Origin: Parietaria judaica
Lineage: Eukaryota > Streptophyta > Magnoliopsida > Rosales > Urticaceae
Assembly: GCA_954871525.1 (NCBI GenBank)
Contig: OX940860.1
Span: 56,718,724 to 56,782,723, forward strand
Length of the DNA: 64,000 bases
Reading direction: 5' to 3'
The position numbers and the translations under genes were made by a program. Below, one piece after another: positions 1 to 11,210 of this stretch. Within the stretch, counting starts at the first letter, position 1; each line of letters opens with the position of its first letter. Under the pieces are notes generated by a model. The model made no database searches. It was given only the letters and a program-made list of their open reading frames with translations, and was not told the DNA's origin.

Positions 1-3000
1 CGGTGAAAGCATGGATTCATCCTCTGAGGAAGATGTTCAAGAAATGTACGATGACATGTACAAAAAATGGCTTCAGGTATGTGATTAAAACTCTAAAGTT
101 CTAGATGAAAATTATGTACTAACCCTGCAGGTTGATGAATATAAGAAGACTATTGAGTCTCTCTCGAACAAATTGAACTCCTCTGATCTGGTCACCAGAA
201 ACCTTGTTCAAAAGATGTCAGAAAAGAACAAGAAAATTCAAAGTCTTGAAGACTCTATTTCAAAATTCAACACGGGAAAGGTGAAGCTGTATGCAATCAT
301 TGATCAATCCAAAAGGAGTGGAGATGTTCGTGGAATAGGCTACAAAGAAGAAGAGGGAAAAATATTTCCGAAAACACCGACCATAGGACCCACCTATGTT
401 GTTCAACATTTTGATCCTTATTACAATTCTGCAAATCAGGAGAACAAATTCCAACCTCCCTCTAGTAACAAAAGGTTTGTATCCAGAAAAACATTTATCA
501 AATCTCAAAATCCAGTGTTAAACACCATTCCGTCTCTTAAATCAACTTTTACTCGTAGCACTATACAACTTAATTCTCTTGTGAAGACTCGTGTCGTGAC
601 ACGATGCGTATTTTGTAATCTTCCATGTTATATTATTGATCAGTGTAACATTCTGTTTAAAAGTCTTTTTAATGGAAGAAAGATAACCATTATCACTAAG
701 GATGACTATTTTCAAAGTTTTAATACTGGAAAATTTAGAAGAGAATGGATACCCAAACCTATTGTTCATAATTACAATTGTTTCGTTGCTTATACATCTC
801 TTTATTATACTGCTGAAGAAGCTTAGTATTTTGACAGTGGATGTTCTCGTCACATGACTGGACATCGAGAGTATTTGATTAACATTACCAGGTTTTGTGG
901 CAAAGTCTCATTTGGCGATGGTCGAAGAAGCGATGTAATTGGTGTAGGAGACCTGATGCTCCCTGGTTATCCTAAGTTGACGGGTGTTCTACTAGTTCAA
1001 AATCTAAAAGCCAACCTGATCAGCATTAGCCAGATTTGTGATACTGAACATAATGTCTTATTCACTCGCACTAGCTGCTTTGTTTTTAGTGATGACCTAA
1101 CCCATGTCATGGCAGGAGAAAGGTCTGTAGACAATTGTTATCTTCTTGTGAAAAATGATGTTTGTTTCAGAACCTCAGACGCTGCGTGGGATCTTTGGCA
1201 AGAAAAGTTAGGTCATATCAATGATCACCACTTGCCAAACATTTCTCACAACCAAGGTGTCATTGGTCTTCAAAATTCCATAATGGTGTGTGTGGACCCT
1301 GCCAACTCGGAAAACAGAAAAAGAGTAGTCACAAAGCTGTCAGCTCCATTGTCACTGCCAGAGTTCTTAAACTCCTTCATATCGACCTCATTGGTCCGAC
1401 AGCAGTCATCAGCTCAGGGGGAAAGAGGTACATTCTTGTATGTGTTTATGATTTTTCTAGATTCACGTGGGTTACATTCTTGCAGGGAAAAAGTGAAACT
1501 TTCGAGAATTTCAAAACCTTGTGCACACAAGTTCAAAATCAAAAGGGAATCTCTATTAGAAAGATTGTCCGCATTCGAAGCGACCACATGAAGGAATTTG
1601 AAAATTCAATGTTTGCCGACTACTGCAATGCAAATGGAATCTCTCATGAGTTCTCTGCTCCAATAACTCCTCAACAAAATGGAGTCGTGGAACGAAAAAA
1701 TAGGACACTACAAGAGATGGCCAGAGTGATGCTTAATTCAAAGGAGTTGAATCCAAAATGGTGGGCAGAAGCAGTAAAAACAGCGTGTCACATTATCACT
1801 CGAGTGTACTTCCGCCCCAAAACAAATAAAACTCCATATGAGATCTGGCGAGGTAAGAAACCAAATGTTTCCTATTTTCATACTTTTGGAAGTCGTTGTT
1901 TTGTTTCGAATTACAGGACGCATACATCAAAATTTGCCCCAAAGAGTGATGAATGGATATTTCTTGGATACTCTGCAACAAGTCATGCCTATCGGCTCTA
2001 CAACAAAAGAACAAAAGTGATCATGGAATCTGTCAACGTTGTCATTGATGATGAGCCTCCTACCGCGACAGCAGCTGTCACATCTGGAGTTCCGAGATCA
2101 CTAGAGGACTTAATCACCATGCATAGAGAATCTTCGATAGACAAATCCTCTACTTCAACTCTTGCATCAAAGCCATCTACTGAAGCATCATCAAGCTCAC
2201 CTGACAATACAGTCTCTGATGTGACACCTGAAGACGCACCAACAGCCACACCCAAAGAAATTATTCCCTCCTCTAGAGTTGCAAAGAATCATCCCATTAC
2301 ACAAGTCATTGGTTCTGTCAATTCGGAACGGAGTAAACGCACAGTTCACCAACCTGATTACAAGGAACTTGCTGGACTGAGCTGTTTTACATCCCAACTA
2401 GAACCTACCAATATCAAGACAACCTTGGAAGATGAGTTTTGGATTAATGCCATGCAAGAAGAGCTAAATTAGTTTCAATGAAACAATGTCTGGGATCTAG
2501 TGGAATGTCCTTCAAATGTCAATGTTATTGGAACAAAGTGGATCTTCAAGAACAAAACAGATGAAAAAGGTTCCGTGATAAAAAAACAAGGCCTGACTAG
2601 TTGCTCATAGATATACTCAAGTGGAAGGAGTGGATTTTGAAGAAACTTTCGCTCCGGTTGCACGACTTGAATCAATCAGACTTCCACTCGCCATCTCATG
2701 TAGCCTAAACTTCAAACTATATCCAATGGATGTAAAGAGTGCATTCTTAAATGGAGTTATTGAAGAAGAAGTCTACGTGCGCCAACCTCAAGGGTTTGAA
2801 AATCCATATCTCCCTCACTATGTATTCAAGCTAAACAAAGCACTGTACGGTCTCAAGCAAGCACCCCGTTCGTGGTATGAAAGGCTCACCAAACATCTTG
2901 AAAACAAAGGATACCAACGAGGCGGCTCCGATCAAACCTTATTCATTCACAGGTATCACTCTAACACTATCATTACACAGATTTATGTTGACGATATTGT

Positions 3001-3925
3001 CTTTGGATCTACTTCAGGTGCATTAGTGAAAGAGTTTGTCTCGATGAAGGAACGAGAATTCGAGATGAGTATGGTTGGATAACTCTCTATGTTTCTTGGT
3101 TTACAGGTTTCTCAGACTAACAATGGCCTTTTTATCTCTCGATCTAAATATGCGAAAAACATTGTCAAAAAATTTGGACTCACTGAGTCACGTGCTGTCA
3201 GGACATCAATTTCCACATCGGAATTTTTTTTAAGGATCAGGATGGTGTCTCTGTTGATCCTAAACTCTATCGCAGTATTATAGGCAGCTTATTATATCTT
3301 ACTGCTAGTAGACCAGATATATGTCAAAGTGTAGGTGTTTGTGCACGATATCAAGTTGATCCCAAAGAATCACACCTCACTGCTGCTAAAAGGATCATCA
3401 GGTATGTCTCTGGCACAATTGATTATGGTTTATGGTATTCTCGTGGTTCTCCTCTTTGTTTGACAAGTTATAGTGATGCCGATTGGGCTGGAGATGCTGA
3501 CGATAGAAAAATAACCACCGGAGGGTGTTTCTTCATTGGAGAAAATCTGGTGTCTTGGTTCAGCAAAAAGCAGAAACTTCATCTCCCTCTCAACTGCCGA
3601 ATCTTAATATATTGCTGCCTCTAGTTGCTGCACACAATTACTTTGGATAAAACAAATGCTCAGCGACTATGGCATGCATCAACAAAGCCTCAAGCTTCTA
3701 TGTGACAACCAAAGTGCCATCAATATATCCAAAAATCATGTCCATCATTCATGGACCAAGCACATTGACATCAGGCATCACTTCATTCGCGAGTTAGTGG
3801 AGAAAAAGATTGTTGTCATGGACCATGTCACGACAACAGAGAACCTTGCTGACATCTATACCAAACCACTGGATGCAACTCGCTTTGAAGATCTTCGACG
3901 CAAAATAGGCATCTGCCGGATCTGA
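1..3925 (+). pseudogene. copia gag-pol polyprotein, decayed
   Basis: The first part is a Lys-rich gag C-terminal region; its zinc knuckle is degenerate (a CVFCNLPC stretch near 605-630). The protease motif DSGCSRHMTG follows at about 833-862. Integrase motifs HIDLIGP, RSDHMKEF (usually DHG) and PQQNGVVERKNR lie within 1288-2470. RT has APVARLE, DVKSAFLNG and the YVDD box (about 2986-2997). RNase H has SDADWAGDADDRK (about 3475) and ends at 3925 with the usual YTKPL-type tail. Breaks: TAG at 824-826 just before the protease, a frameshift near 1280, TAG at 2470 and TGA at 2479, a frameshift near 2600, TAA at 3080-3082, a frameshift near 3225, and another near 3600. All domains are still recognisable, so decay is moderate. 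A putative 54-bp intron lies in gag at 77-130. Confidence 0.85.
77..130 (+). other. putative 54-bp intron in copia gag
   Basis: The gag frame is open up to CAG at 74-76, then meets GTATGT and an in-frame TAA. A TACTAAC branch-site-like motif sits at about 117-123, CTGCAG ends at 130, and the same frame reopens at GTT (131). The length is a multiple of three and phase is 0. It is short for a plant intron, so an insertion bearing a stop codon is the alternative. Confidence 0.4.
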
Positions 3926-4351
3926 TATCCTTCTTTTCTCTATTATTTGATATTAATTTCTTTGTGTGTTTGTGTGCTTCTCTGTTTTCCATTATTTTTT
4001 TTTTAAAATAAAAACAAAAAAATAAAATTCATATATAAAATAAAATAAAGCATAAAAATAAAATAAAAAAAGGGGAGAATAAAAAGGGCATCTTTTCTTT
4101 GACATAATAATTGTGGGTTTTTACTCTAATTATTTGATTTTTTTTAAATGGAAGTTGAGTTTAATTTCAAATATTTTTCAAATCCCTCCCATTTACTCCC
4201 ACTTTCCCATTTTCTTCCTCTTTTCTCGCATTTCGTGTCTTAACCACCCCCATACTCCTTCATCATTTCCTTCTATCTATTTCTCTCTCTTCGATCTCTC
4301 CATCACTCTCTCTCTCTTCATCTCTCACTTTTCGACCACCCGACTTCTCCA
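3926..4351 (+). other. spacer between copia pol and env-position ORF
   Basis: No gene seen. It is A/T-rich with a purine-rich run at about 4066-4090 (aaaaaaaggggagaataaaa) that resembles a polypurine tract. Extra purine tracts in this region have been described for Sireviruses. A CT-rich leader (4180-4330) precedes the ATG at 4352. Confidence 0.45.
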
Positions 4352-7057
4352 ATGGCGAAGACCAGAACTGGAAAGAGTACCTCCCATGAACCCACACTAA
4401 AGAAGACGAAGAAAACTAAGAAGGCGAAGGAGGTTGCGACCGGGTCAGGCGAACTCATTGCTGCAGTTCCAATCACTGCCATACCCACTGCCAAACCAAT
4501 GACGAACCCTAACCCCCCCATCTTACCCGCCCCTTCTGATCCACCACCCATTGATTCCTTGCATCAGGTTTCTCTTAACTTCTCACTGTTAACTAATTTT
4601 GGGTGATCTCACTATATATGATGGTTGCATGTCTGATTCTTCTAGTATAAATTTCCTTTATTCGAACATTTTTTTTTTGCTTCAGTCTTTTGTTCTAGGG
4701 CTCACATAGGCATACACTCTTTGATTAGTTATAGGCATTACTTTAATTGCTTTAGCATGACACCCCCCCCCCCCCCTCTTAGGTTCCTATATCAACCCAA
4801 TCCACTGAGACGACAGAGGACATTGTTGCCACTATTCAGGCCTCTCAGTTGACCACTGAACAACGCTCTGTTCTTCATGATCCAACCGTTCAGGCTGTGC
4901 TACGCTCATTGTTGTTGTCTCTTCCACCACTTCCATGTCCATGCCTGTCTTCTCCACCCTTGCCTCCGAGACAATTTCAAAAATGGTGGGTGTCGTTGGA
5001 AGTGGTGATAAACCGAAGGAACCCTCAGACAGATCTGCAACCAAGCCCTCTTCTGCTACAACTGCCTTTGACGTTATACTACCTGTCATACCCTCTGACA
5101 TCACATCAGGGTCCTCACTCAAGCCGCCATCAACTGAGCCGACCATCACCACCTCAGCCTCCCCTGAAGTTTCAGATGCGACAGACAAGCCATCTGCATC
5201 CTTGTCTGCCCTTGAAGAGCCCCCATCTCATGATGTCCTTGCTGATGACCAGACAGCAGACACCTCTCTGAAGGTTACAACCTCTGCTGATACAAGTCTT
5301 CTTGCTGCAACCCACAGTTCTCTTGTCAAACAACAGGATCCTCAAGTTGCTTCTTCAGTTGCCCCTCTGCAGAGATCATCCACTCCCTCCCCGAAGTCCC
5401 GATCTCATACTGTCACCAAGTCGGAGAATTTGGATCTCCTTGCTGACTCTGCCTCAAAGCCTCAGCTCCATGACTCTGGCTCTCATGCTTCTCGCCTCAC
5501 TAGGTCCAAACGCAAGGCTGACATTGAACTACAATACCTCAAGACCAAGCCCTCCAAAAAACCCAAGGTCAAGCAACCTGCAGCTCTTGCTGATGTCAAA
5601 GGCAAAGGAAAACTCGTTGCCGAACCGGTTGCTGTCTCGAAGGCTCCTGCCAAGAAGAAGAAGAAAGATGCTCCTCTGAAGGTGGCTCGTGCCGTACCAG
5701 CAGATGCCATTCACTTGGAATACTTCGACACTGCTGTGCAGAAAAGGATTTACTTCTACAGGCAGTGCAAACTCATAAATGAGCGCATTATTAGCCTCGA
5801 GAAATTCAAGAACACAACCGTCCCTGACACTCTTCATGAGCTTAGTCTACTGAAGGTTGCCACCTCTCTTACTCACCATCTTACTGCCGTGGTGTATGAT
5901 TTATACGCCAATCTTTTGCGCGGCTGCAGTGAGCCATTCTCCAAGTGGTTCTCCAGAGTTTACGTGCGTGGTAGAATGTACGAGTTCTCCCCCTCCGTCA
6001 TCAATCAAGCCATTGGCTGGGAAGTCTTTGATGATGTCATCATTCTAGGCGACCTTTCTCTGCAAGACCCTCAGCTCATACTGCGTGCTCTCTCCAAGAT
6101 TGACAATATCAACTGGCCAGCCAATGCAGTCAACTTCAGGGCTTCCAAGCTGACAGCTCTCCACTACATTCTCTAAAAGCTAGTTCAAGGCAATATCCTA
6201 CCTTCCACGAACTCCAACACCGTCACAATGGATTGTGGTAAACTCCTCTTTGCTCTCATCTCCAAGATGCCAATAGACCTCGGTCATATTATCTATGACA
6301 ACATCATGAGGTTCAGCGAGTCAAATGTCACGTCAACCAATCTGCCATATCCATCCCTCATCACAACCATTATGCGTACTCAGAATCCTGGTCTCAAGAA
6401 CAATGAGGAGATGTCTCTCAACGCTGACCCCATTCTGATCAACAAGACCAGCTTCAAAAGAGAAAATTGTGATCTGATCAAGCGTGCCACCAATGTCACC
6501 CTAGTGGCGCGACACCAGCCATCTCTGCTGAAGGCATCAAAGGCGGTTATCTGTTTCTTTCCATTCTGGATCACATCCGCAAAACCCTGGAACAGAACCT
6601 TGCTATTCATCTCGCCCTGGCTAGTGAAGTGGAGCACCTGAAGAAGTGGGTCAAAACTGCTCAAGCCTCCGCTGAGGGTCGCACACCGGCCAAGATCCTG
6701 GAGATTGATAGTACTGACTCAGAATCTCCAGCCCGTGAGAAGACCTCAGCCACAATCGACCCCAAAGACATTCCTACTTCTTCCTCCGTGCCTGTTGATC
6801 ACACTACTGAAGCTGATAATGAGACTACTGATGTTGCCATGGAGTACACTCAGAAGGACGACAACAAAGGCGACAAGGAGAATGCCAAGGAAGACACCCA
6901 GAATGACGACGACAAGGAGGATCATGAGACTAGCTCTGACGATGATGATGATTCCTCCTCTGAAGAAGAAGCTCCTCCCGCCGAAGAGAATAAAACTGCT
7001 GATGATGCTAACGATGATGACTACAGTGCTTGGTACTTCTCTTCCCGCTCATCCTAA
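4352..7057 (+). pseudogene. env-position ORF of the Sirevirus, broken, with one putative intron
   Basis: The start MAKTRTGKSTSH leads into a Lys-rich N-terminus. An intron of 4568-4782 (CAG|GT to TTAG, phase 0, with a poly-C tract before the acceptor) joins to VPISTQSTETTED. A frameshift near 4920 passes to the long frame from 4935. That frame holds a Ser/Thr/Pro-rich stretch, a basic stretch (KKKKKDAPLK, about 5650) and a globular region with YVRGRMYEFSPSVINQAIG (about 5960-6020). I recognise the last as the putative plant transposon protein domain often found in this position. TAA at 6174-6176 interrupts it. The frame resumes (6228-6500) and a further frameshift leads to an acidic Asp/Glu-rich C-terminus ending at 7057. 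No signal peptide or membrane segment is evident, so envelope function is not supported. Confidence 0.7.
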
Positions 7058-7425
7058 GCCTGGTTGAGTCGGTTCCCCTTCGGCGATTCCTGGCCGAAAG
7101 GGAAGAAATCACAATCATGCAAGCATTTTTAGCCTTTTTATTGTATTCAGTTTCAAACTCATGCATCACTAGAACTTGTTTGTTTGTATGTTTTGACTGC
7201 TTGCTTGTTTTTGTTTGAATGAATGTTTGTTTGTTGCACGATTGTGGTTGAAATATTTTCAGGAAATCTTCAAGTACACTAACATCTTATGCAGGCCTAC
7301 AAGTGATCAAAGTCTAATGTTGCCTCCGCTGCCATGACAACAGATGTCATCCTGCCTGCTGCTCTGCATGTTCCGTGTTTGAAGACCTCTGCGACTTTCT
7401 GAAATCAGTTGTGCCATAAATTGCC
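7058..7425 (+). other. non-coding 3' spacer of the copia element
   Basis: No coding potential is seen between the acidic ORF end and the polypurine tract. The stretch contains T-rich and TTTG-repeated sequence around 7160-7240. Confidence 0.5.
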
Positions 7426-7435
7426 AAAGGGGGAG
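7426..7435 (+). promoter_or_regulatory. polypurine tract of copia element 1
   Basis: AAAGGGGGAG lies two bases before the presumed LTR start TGTTGAATC. This is the typical plus-strand priming position. Confidence 0.75.
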
Positions 7436-7437
7436 TT

Positions 7438-8137
7438 TGTTGAATCATGATTTGCGATTATTGAGTGTTCATTATTTTATGATTCGAATTATCTATTTAT
7501 GGAAAGTATTGACATCCTTGGTGTCATGACAGGTGCTGAGTTATTTCAGGAAACTTATAAGTCGCATTCTCAATCAAGGAGTGATTGAGTCGTTATCTCT
7601 CTGAAGTTAATGTTGAATATCACGCTGGAATGAATGAATAGATTTGCGTGTTTATTCTAATCAAGGGAGAGATTTCAGGAGCTAATTTATGGAAAGGAAT
7701 TAGTGTGCAGCTCCTATATGTCGCGGCTAATGAGGTCCCATTTCGTTAGCACTTACAGAGATAATCTCTAGAATCTTCGGGAGAAGTCAATCAGCAATTC
7801 ACGAGTGAAGTGGAGAAGGACAGGACGTTCGTAGCTGATTGTTGCAAGGGGATCTTGCAAGTACATCAAGAGTTTACTTCGGATGTCAAAGCTATTGTCG
7901 TGACAACAAGGGGGAGTTTCCTGTTTACGATTTGTATCCTGTTTGTATTACTGATTGTAATCTTCATTTGTAATCTCTTGGTTGATTAATCTGGGTGAGT
8001 GCCCCGCAGAAGTAGTGACAGGAAGTCCGAACTGCGTTACCAAAAATTATTGGTGTTCCTTTACTTTTCCGCACTCTCTTTATTCCTATCGTTCATGATT
8101 ATAACGTCATATTGCAACGCGAAAATACGTCTTAACA
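7438..8137 (+). repeat. 3' LTR of copia element 1
   Basis: The LTR starts TGTTGA right after the polypurine tract and is judged to end at TTAACA (8137), giving TG...CA with short inverted ends and about 700 bp. A second GGGGGAGTTT motif occurs inside at about 7911-7920. With no partner LTR in the window, the right boundary is inferred only from the terminal motif. Confidence 0.6.
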
Positions 8138-8727
8138 AGAATTATGAACTTTTAATTATACAAAATGATACTAATATACATCTATATATATATATAAATA
8201 TAAATATAAATCGGAAGAGTTTTTATACGTAAATATTTGTTCTTCAATTCTATACTCTGAATTGATCATGCAAATTACGTTAGTTTTGATGATCCATCAA
8301 AATTAAGAATGTGTATATATAATAATACTTGATCATAATACATTAAATAGAAGTAAATTGTAGGGAAAATTACGACAAAAATACCCAACCTTTGGTCAAC
8401 GTGCCTCCCGTGTACCCAACCGTTAAAACTGGCGGCAAAAATACCCAACGTGCGTTGAGTGTGATTTTGGCATGAAAACGTAAATTTTTCCGTTAATATC
8501 CGCCATGTGGCCGTTAGCGGCAAAAATACCCAAACCCTTTTTTCGAAAAAAATTAATTTTTAATTTTTTAATTTTTTTTTCTTTACTTGATTAGTGATAA
8601 TTACTTGAATTCCAAATACATGGAATAACAAAAAAGTTAGTCAAAACATCAATTGATTTCTTAATGTGCTTGTATAAGCTACATTTGCTGATAAAAATCT
8701 TATTATTATGAGAAATCTTAAACATAA

Positions 8728-9200
8728 TGTTACGGGTATTTTACGTAATTGATTTTTAATAAATTAATAAAAGGAAAGTTATATAATTAATTTTTCTTTT
8801 ATTAAATAAAGTCAATTTCGGCCCGAGATATTAACTGGAAGTCCGTTTTCGCGAAATAAAGTGTCCATATGTTTCTAAAAATATCAAGATACTCAAAAAG
8901 TCATAAAATTTGCAAGAAATGGCCTCGGAACGCTCTCGGAACACTTAAAGTGGGTCGGGAGCACCTCGGGTCGCCCCAAAGGTCCCACACGAGCCGCCAC
9001 GCGCTGCCACGTGGCCCCAAGCGCAGCCACACGTCTTCTGCCCTCCTCACACGCGCTCACGCGCCCTCAGAAGGGCTTATGTCAGCCTGATGACATCAGT
9101 AGAAGCGCGCGCGCGTGAAATAGCGCGTCTGGCACTAACGCCGCGTGTGAGGGCACGTCCGGCCTCCGATGAGGGCTTTTTTGGAGAAAGACCATAAGTG
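8728..9200 (+). mobile_element. truncated LTR fragment of the gypsy A family inside the MULE
   Basis: It begins TGTTACGGGTATTTTACG, the same start as the LTRs at 28907 and 39258, and follows them through the fall to an AAATAAAG.GTCCA word and a GC-rich block. Similarity fades around 9200, before the TATA/U5 part. The LTR start abuts the left TIR arm exactly, so this looks like an insertion whose right side was deleted. Confidence 0.7.
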
Positions 9201-9860
9201 GGTTTTCATTGTGTTTCATAGCTTCATTCGGCACTATTTATGTTTCTTAGCATGGGTATTTAAGGGTATGGATTTTAATGGGATCCCAAGGGAGGTCTTT
9301 TAGCCAATTATTATTAATCAAGCCTTATTGATTATTGATAATATTTTTTTACCGGCATATATTCTTAAGCCATTTTTTTTGCAATACGGAGACATTAATT
9401 GACTGTATTAATTCGATCTAAAACGGTCAATTTCCAATGAAAAGGGTAATGGTGAAGATGTTAATTCGGTTCATACTTAGAATTTGAAGCAATGTGAAGA
9501 CATTAACTCGGCTAATTAACGTCTCTAAAAGTATCCCCGATAACAAAATAAGACTTCAAAGTATATTCCGACCAAAAAAGACATAAAAATATAAGTAATG
9601 GTCATAACTTTAGAATATATGCGCTAAGAGTTTCACATATATATACATATTATATAATATTTCTTTGAGATGTCATGTTATATATTTAGATAGTCAAATG
9701 TAACAAAAACAATATGATTAAGTTTTTGTTTAAAGTTTGACTGCCAACCTTAAATTAACTATGTAATTGTTTTATTCATGATTAGGTTTAGTCGGCAAAT
9801 TAGCTTCTCCAATCAAATTAATATAAATTGATAATTCATATCATGATCGAGTTTTGTGTA
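9200..9860. other. unassigned interior of the MULE
   Basis: AT-rich, with no ORF or known motif. It may be original MULE interior or the remains of the inserted element. Confidence 0.4.
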
Positions 9861-10424
9861 ATGCTATGTTTAAAATTTCTCATAATAATAAGATTTTTAT
9901 TAGCAAATGTAGCTTATACAAGCACATTAAGAAATCAATTGATGTTTTGACTAACTTTTGTGTTATTCCATATATTTAGAATTCAAGTAATTATCACTAA
10001 TGAAGTAAAGAAAAAAAAATATAAATTAAAAAAATTAAAAATTAATTTTTTTCAAAAAAAAAATTGGGTATTTTGCCGCTAACGGCCACATGGCGGATAT
10101 TAACGGAAAAATTAACGTTTAAATGGCAAAGTCATGGTCAACGCACGTTGGGTATTTTTTCTGCCAGTTTTTACCGTAATTTTCCCTAAATTGTATTGAA
10201 CATTATAGTGCGTGATATTAGACCTTCAAGCGATTCTCGGATTCCAAATGGAATATACCGTTGAAATTAGAGACAAGTCAATTTCAAATACACCATTATA
10301 ACCTAAATACAGACACAAAACACAAAAATCTCTCCGATCATCACATAATTCTAAACCCTAAACAACAAAAACCACAGTTACTATAAATAATGAAGCTATA
10401 ATAATGTAAATTACTCGTGGGTGA

Positions 10425-11126
10425 TTAGCGTAAGACGCGGCCACCGCAGGCGTATGTGACGTTGCAGGTTTCGCCGACGTGGAGGACATAGTCGTGGGAG
10501 GGGCGGGAAAGGAAGCCGGGGAGACGGACGAGCATCTCACAGACGCATTTTGGGTCGATCCCGTGCAGGGCCTGGCAGCAATATTCTTCCTCATCGTGAT
10601 GATGCCGGTGATGCCGATGCCGATGCCGGTGCCTGTGCCCGTGATCGTCATCATCGTTATCGTCATCGTCCTTGTCATCATGCTCACGCTTGTGCTTGTG
10701 CTTGTGCCCGTGATCGTCATCGTCATCATCATCATCATCTTTATCGTCATCGTCATCATCCTTGTCATCATGCTCACGCTTGTGCTTGTGCTTGTGCCCG
10801 TGTTCGTGCTCATGATCGTGCTCGTGCCCGTGCCCATGCCTGTGCCCGTGCTCGTGCTCGTCATCGTCATCGTGCTTGTGCCCGTGCTCGTGCTTGTGTC
10901 CGTGCCCGTGTCCGTGCTCTTTCTCGTGCCTGTGCCTGTGCCCGTGCTCGTCCTCTCTCTCCTCTGGCAGTGGGTCGTAAGGGATCATGGAGCATGCGTA
11001 GTTCGCCAGCACCATCTGCGATGCACACACTGCAGGAGGCGTTATCTCGTCGTCCACGGCCGCCGCCGGCCCCGCCAGCGCTGCAACGATCAATACGGGA
11101 ATAATAAAACCTCTCACTCTCTCCAT
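10425..11126 (-). CDS. secreted eight-cysteine (LTP/2S-albumin-like) protein with giant His/Asp-rich loop
   Basis: The protein has 233 residues in a single exon. Residues 1-23 form a signal peptide (FIIPVLIVAALAGPAAA). Cysteines at 34, 45, 183, 184, 194, 196, 221 and 227 give C-X10-C-X137-CC-X9-CXC-X24-C-X5-C. This is the order of the eight-cysteine motif of the prolamin superfamily (lipid-transfer, hydrophobic seed proteins). The family normally has some 10-20 residues between Cys2 and Cys3. Here residues about 58-181 form alternating HGH/HKH/HRH and poly-Asp tracts, including a duplicated HGHKHKHKREHDDKDDDD unit (139-156, and again from 109 with a spacer). The loop suggests divalent metal binding; that is inference. 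A paralog lies at 24056-24523 with the same cysteine spacing elsewhere. The start is supported by the shared MERVRGFIIPVLIVA N-terminus of both copies. Confidence 0.88.
   Translation of the reverse strand: MERVRGFIIPVLIVAALAGPAAAVDDEITPPAVCASQMVLANYACSMIPYDPLPEEREDEHGHRHRHEKEHGHGHGHKHEHGHKHDDDDEHEHGHRHGHGHEHDHEHEHGHKHKHKREHDDKDDDDDDKDDDDDDDDDHGHKHKHKREHDDKDDDDNDDDDHGHRHRHRHRHHRHHHDEEEYCCQALHGIDPKCVCEMLVRLPGFLSRPSHDYVLHVGETCNVTYACGGRVLR
10596..10946 (-). repeat. coding microsatellite of the His/Asp-rich loop
   Basis: The DNA is a mosaic of GTGCTTGTGCCC-type and CATCGTCATC-type repeats. They read as His-Xaa and Asp codons on the minus strand. A roughly 100-bp block is present twice (about 10647-10705 and 10752-10800 share long identical runs). 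The low complexity also leaves the opposite strand open, which is a composition artefact. Confidence 0.8.
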
Positions 11127-11177
11127 TGTTGTGTATGTCGATCTGTTTTTGTGAAGACTCGTAGGTGGGTCACGAGG

Positions 11178-11185
11178 TTTTTATA
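11178..11185 (-). promoter_or_regulatory. TATA box of the long paralog
   Basis: TATAAAAA on the minus strand, about 52 bases upstream of the ATG at 11126. The corresponding position of the second paralog also has a TATA motif. Confidence 0.65.
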
Positions 11186-11210
11186 TTATGGGAGTTTTGA
11201 ATAAGTATCG

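Larger units (their letters stand above)
1..8137 (+). mobile_element. Sirevirus-type Ty1/copia retrotransposon, 5' end outside the window
   Basis: Domain order is gag C-terminus, protease, integrase, reverse transcriptase, RNase H. Integrase before RT is the copia order. An extra ORF then lies between pol and the 3' LTR, followed by a purine tract and an LTR. That layout, and the C-terminal ORF with a plant-transposon-protein type domain, fits the Sirevirus lineage of Pseudoviridae. The 5' LTR, primer binding site and gag start are beyond the left edge, so target duplication and age cannot be judged. Several nonsense codons and frameshifts make it non-autonomous. Confidence 0.85.
8363..10186. 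mobile_element. non-autonomous MULE with long TIRs
   Basis: The left end starts GGGAAAATTACGAC and the right end finishes with its complement, GTAATTTTCCC. The inverted arms are long: left 8363-8727, right about 9860-10186. Both contain the repeated word CAAAAATACCCAA. A perfect 9-bp duplication TAAATTGTA flanks the element (8354-8362 and 10187-10195). Nine-bp duplications and long TIRs are Mutator-superfamily traits. No transposase is present; the interior holds a gypsy LTR fragment and about 650 bp of sequence I do not recognise. Confidence 0.9.

Noticed and set aside
4935..6176. Viral envelope glycoprotein in the copia element
   Set aside because: The position fits, but there is no signal peptide, membrane anchor or cysteine pattern. 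The central region resembles a plant transposon protein domain instead.
9862..10186. Independent AT-rich repeat near the first host gene
   Set aside because: It is the right TIR arm of the MULE starting at 8363.
10479..11204. Long plus-strand reading frame rich in Val/Ile/Met opposite the His/Asp-rich gene
   Set aside because: It is the complement of His and Asp codon repeats (GTG, ATC, GTC). It lacks a conserved counterpart opposite the paralog and has only apparent hydrophobicity.
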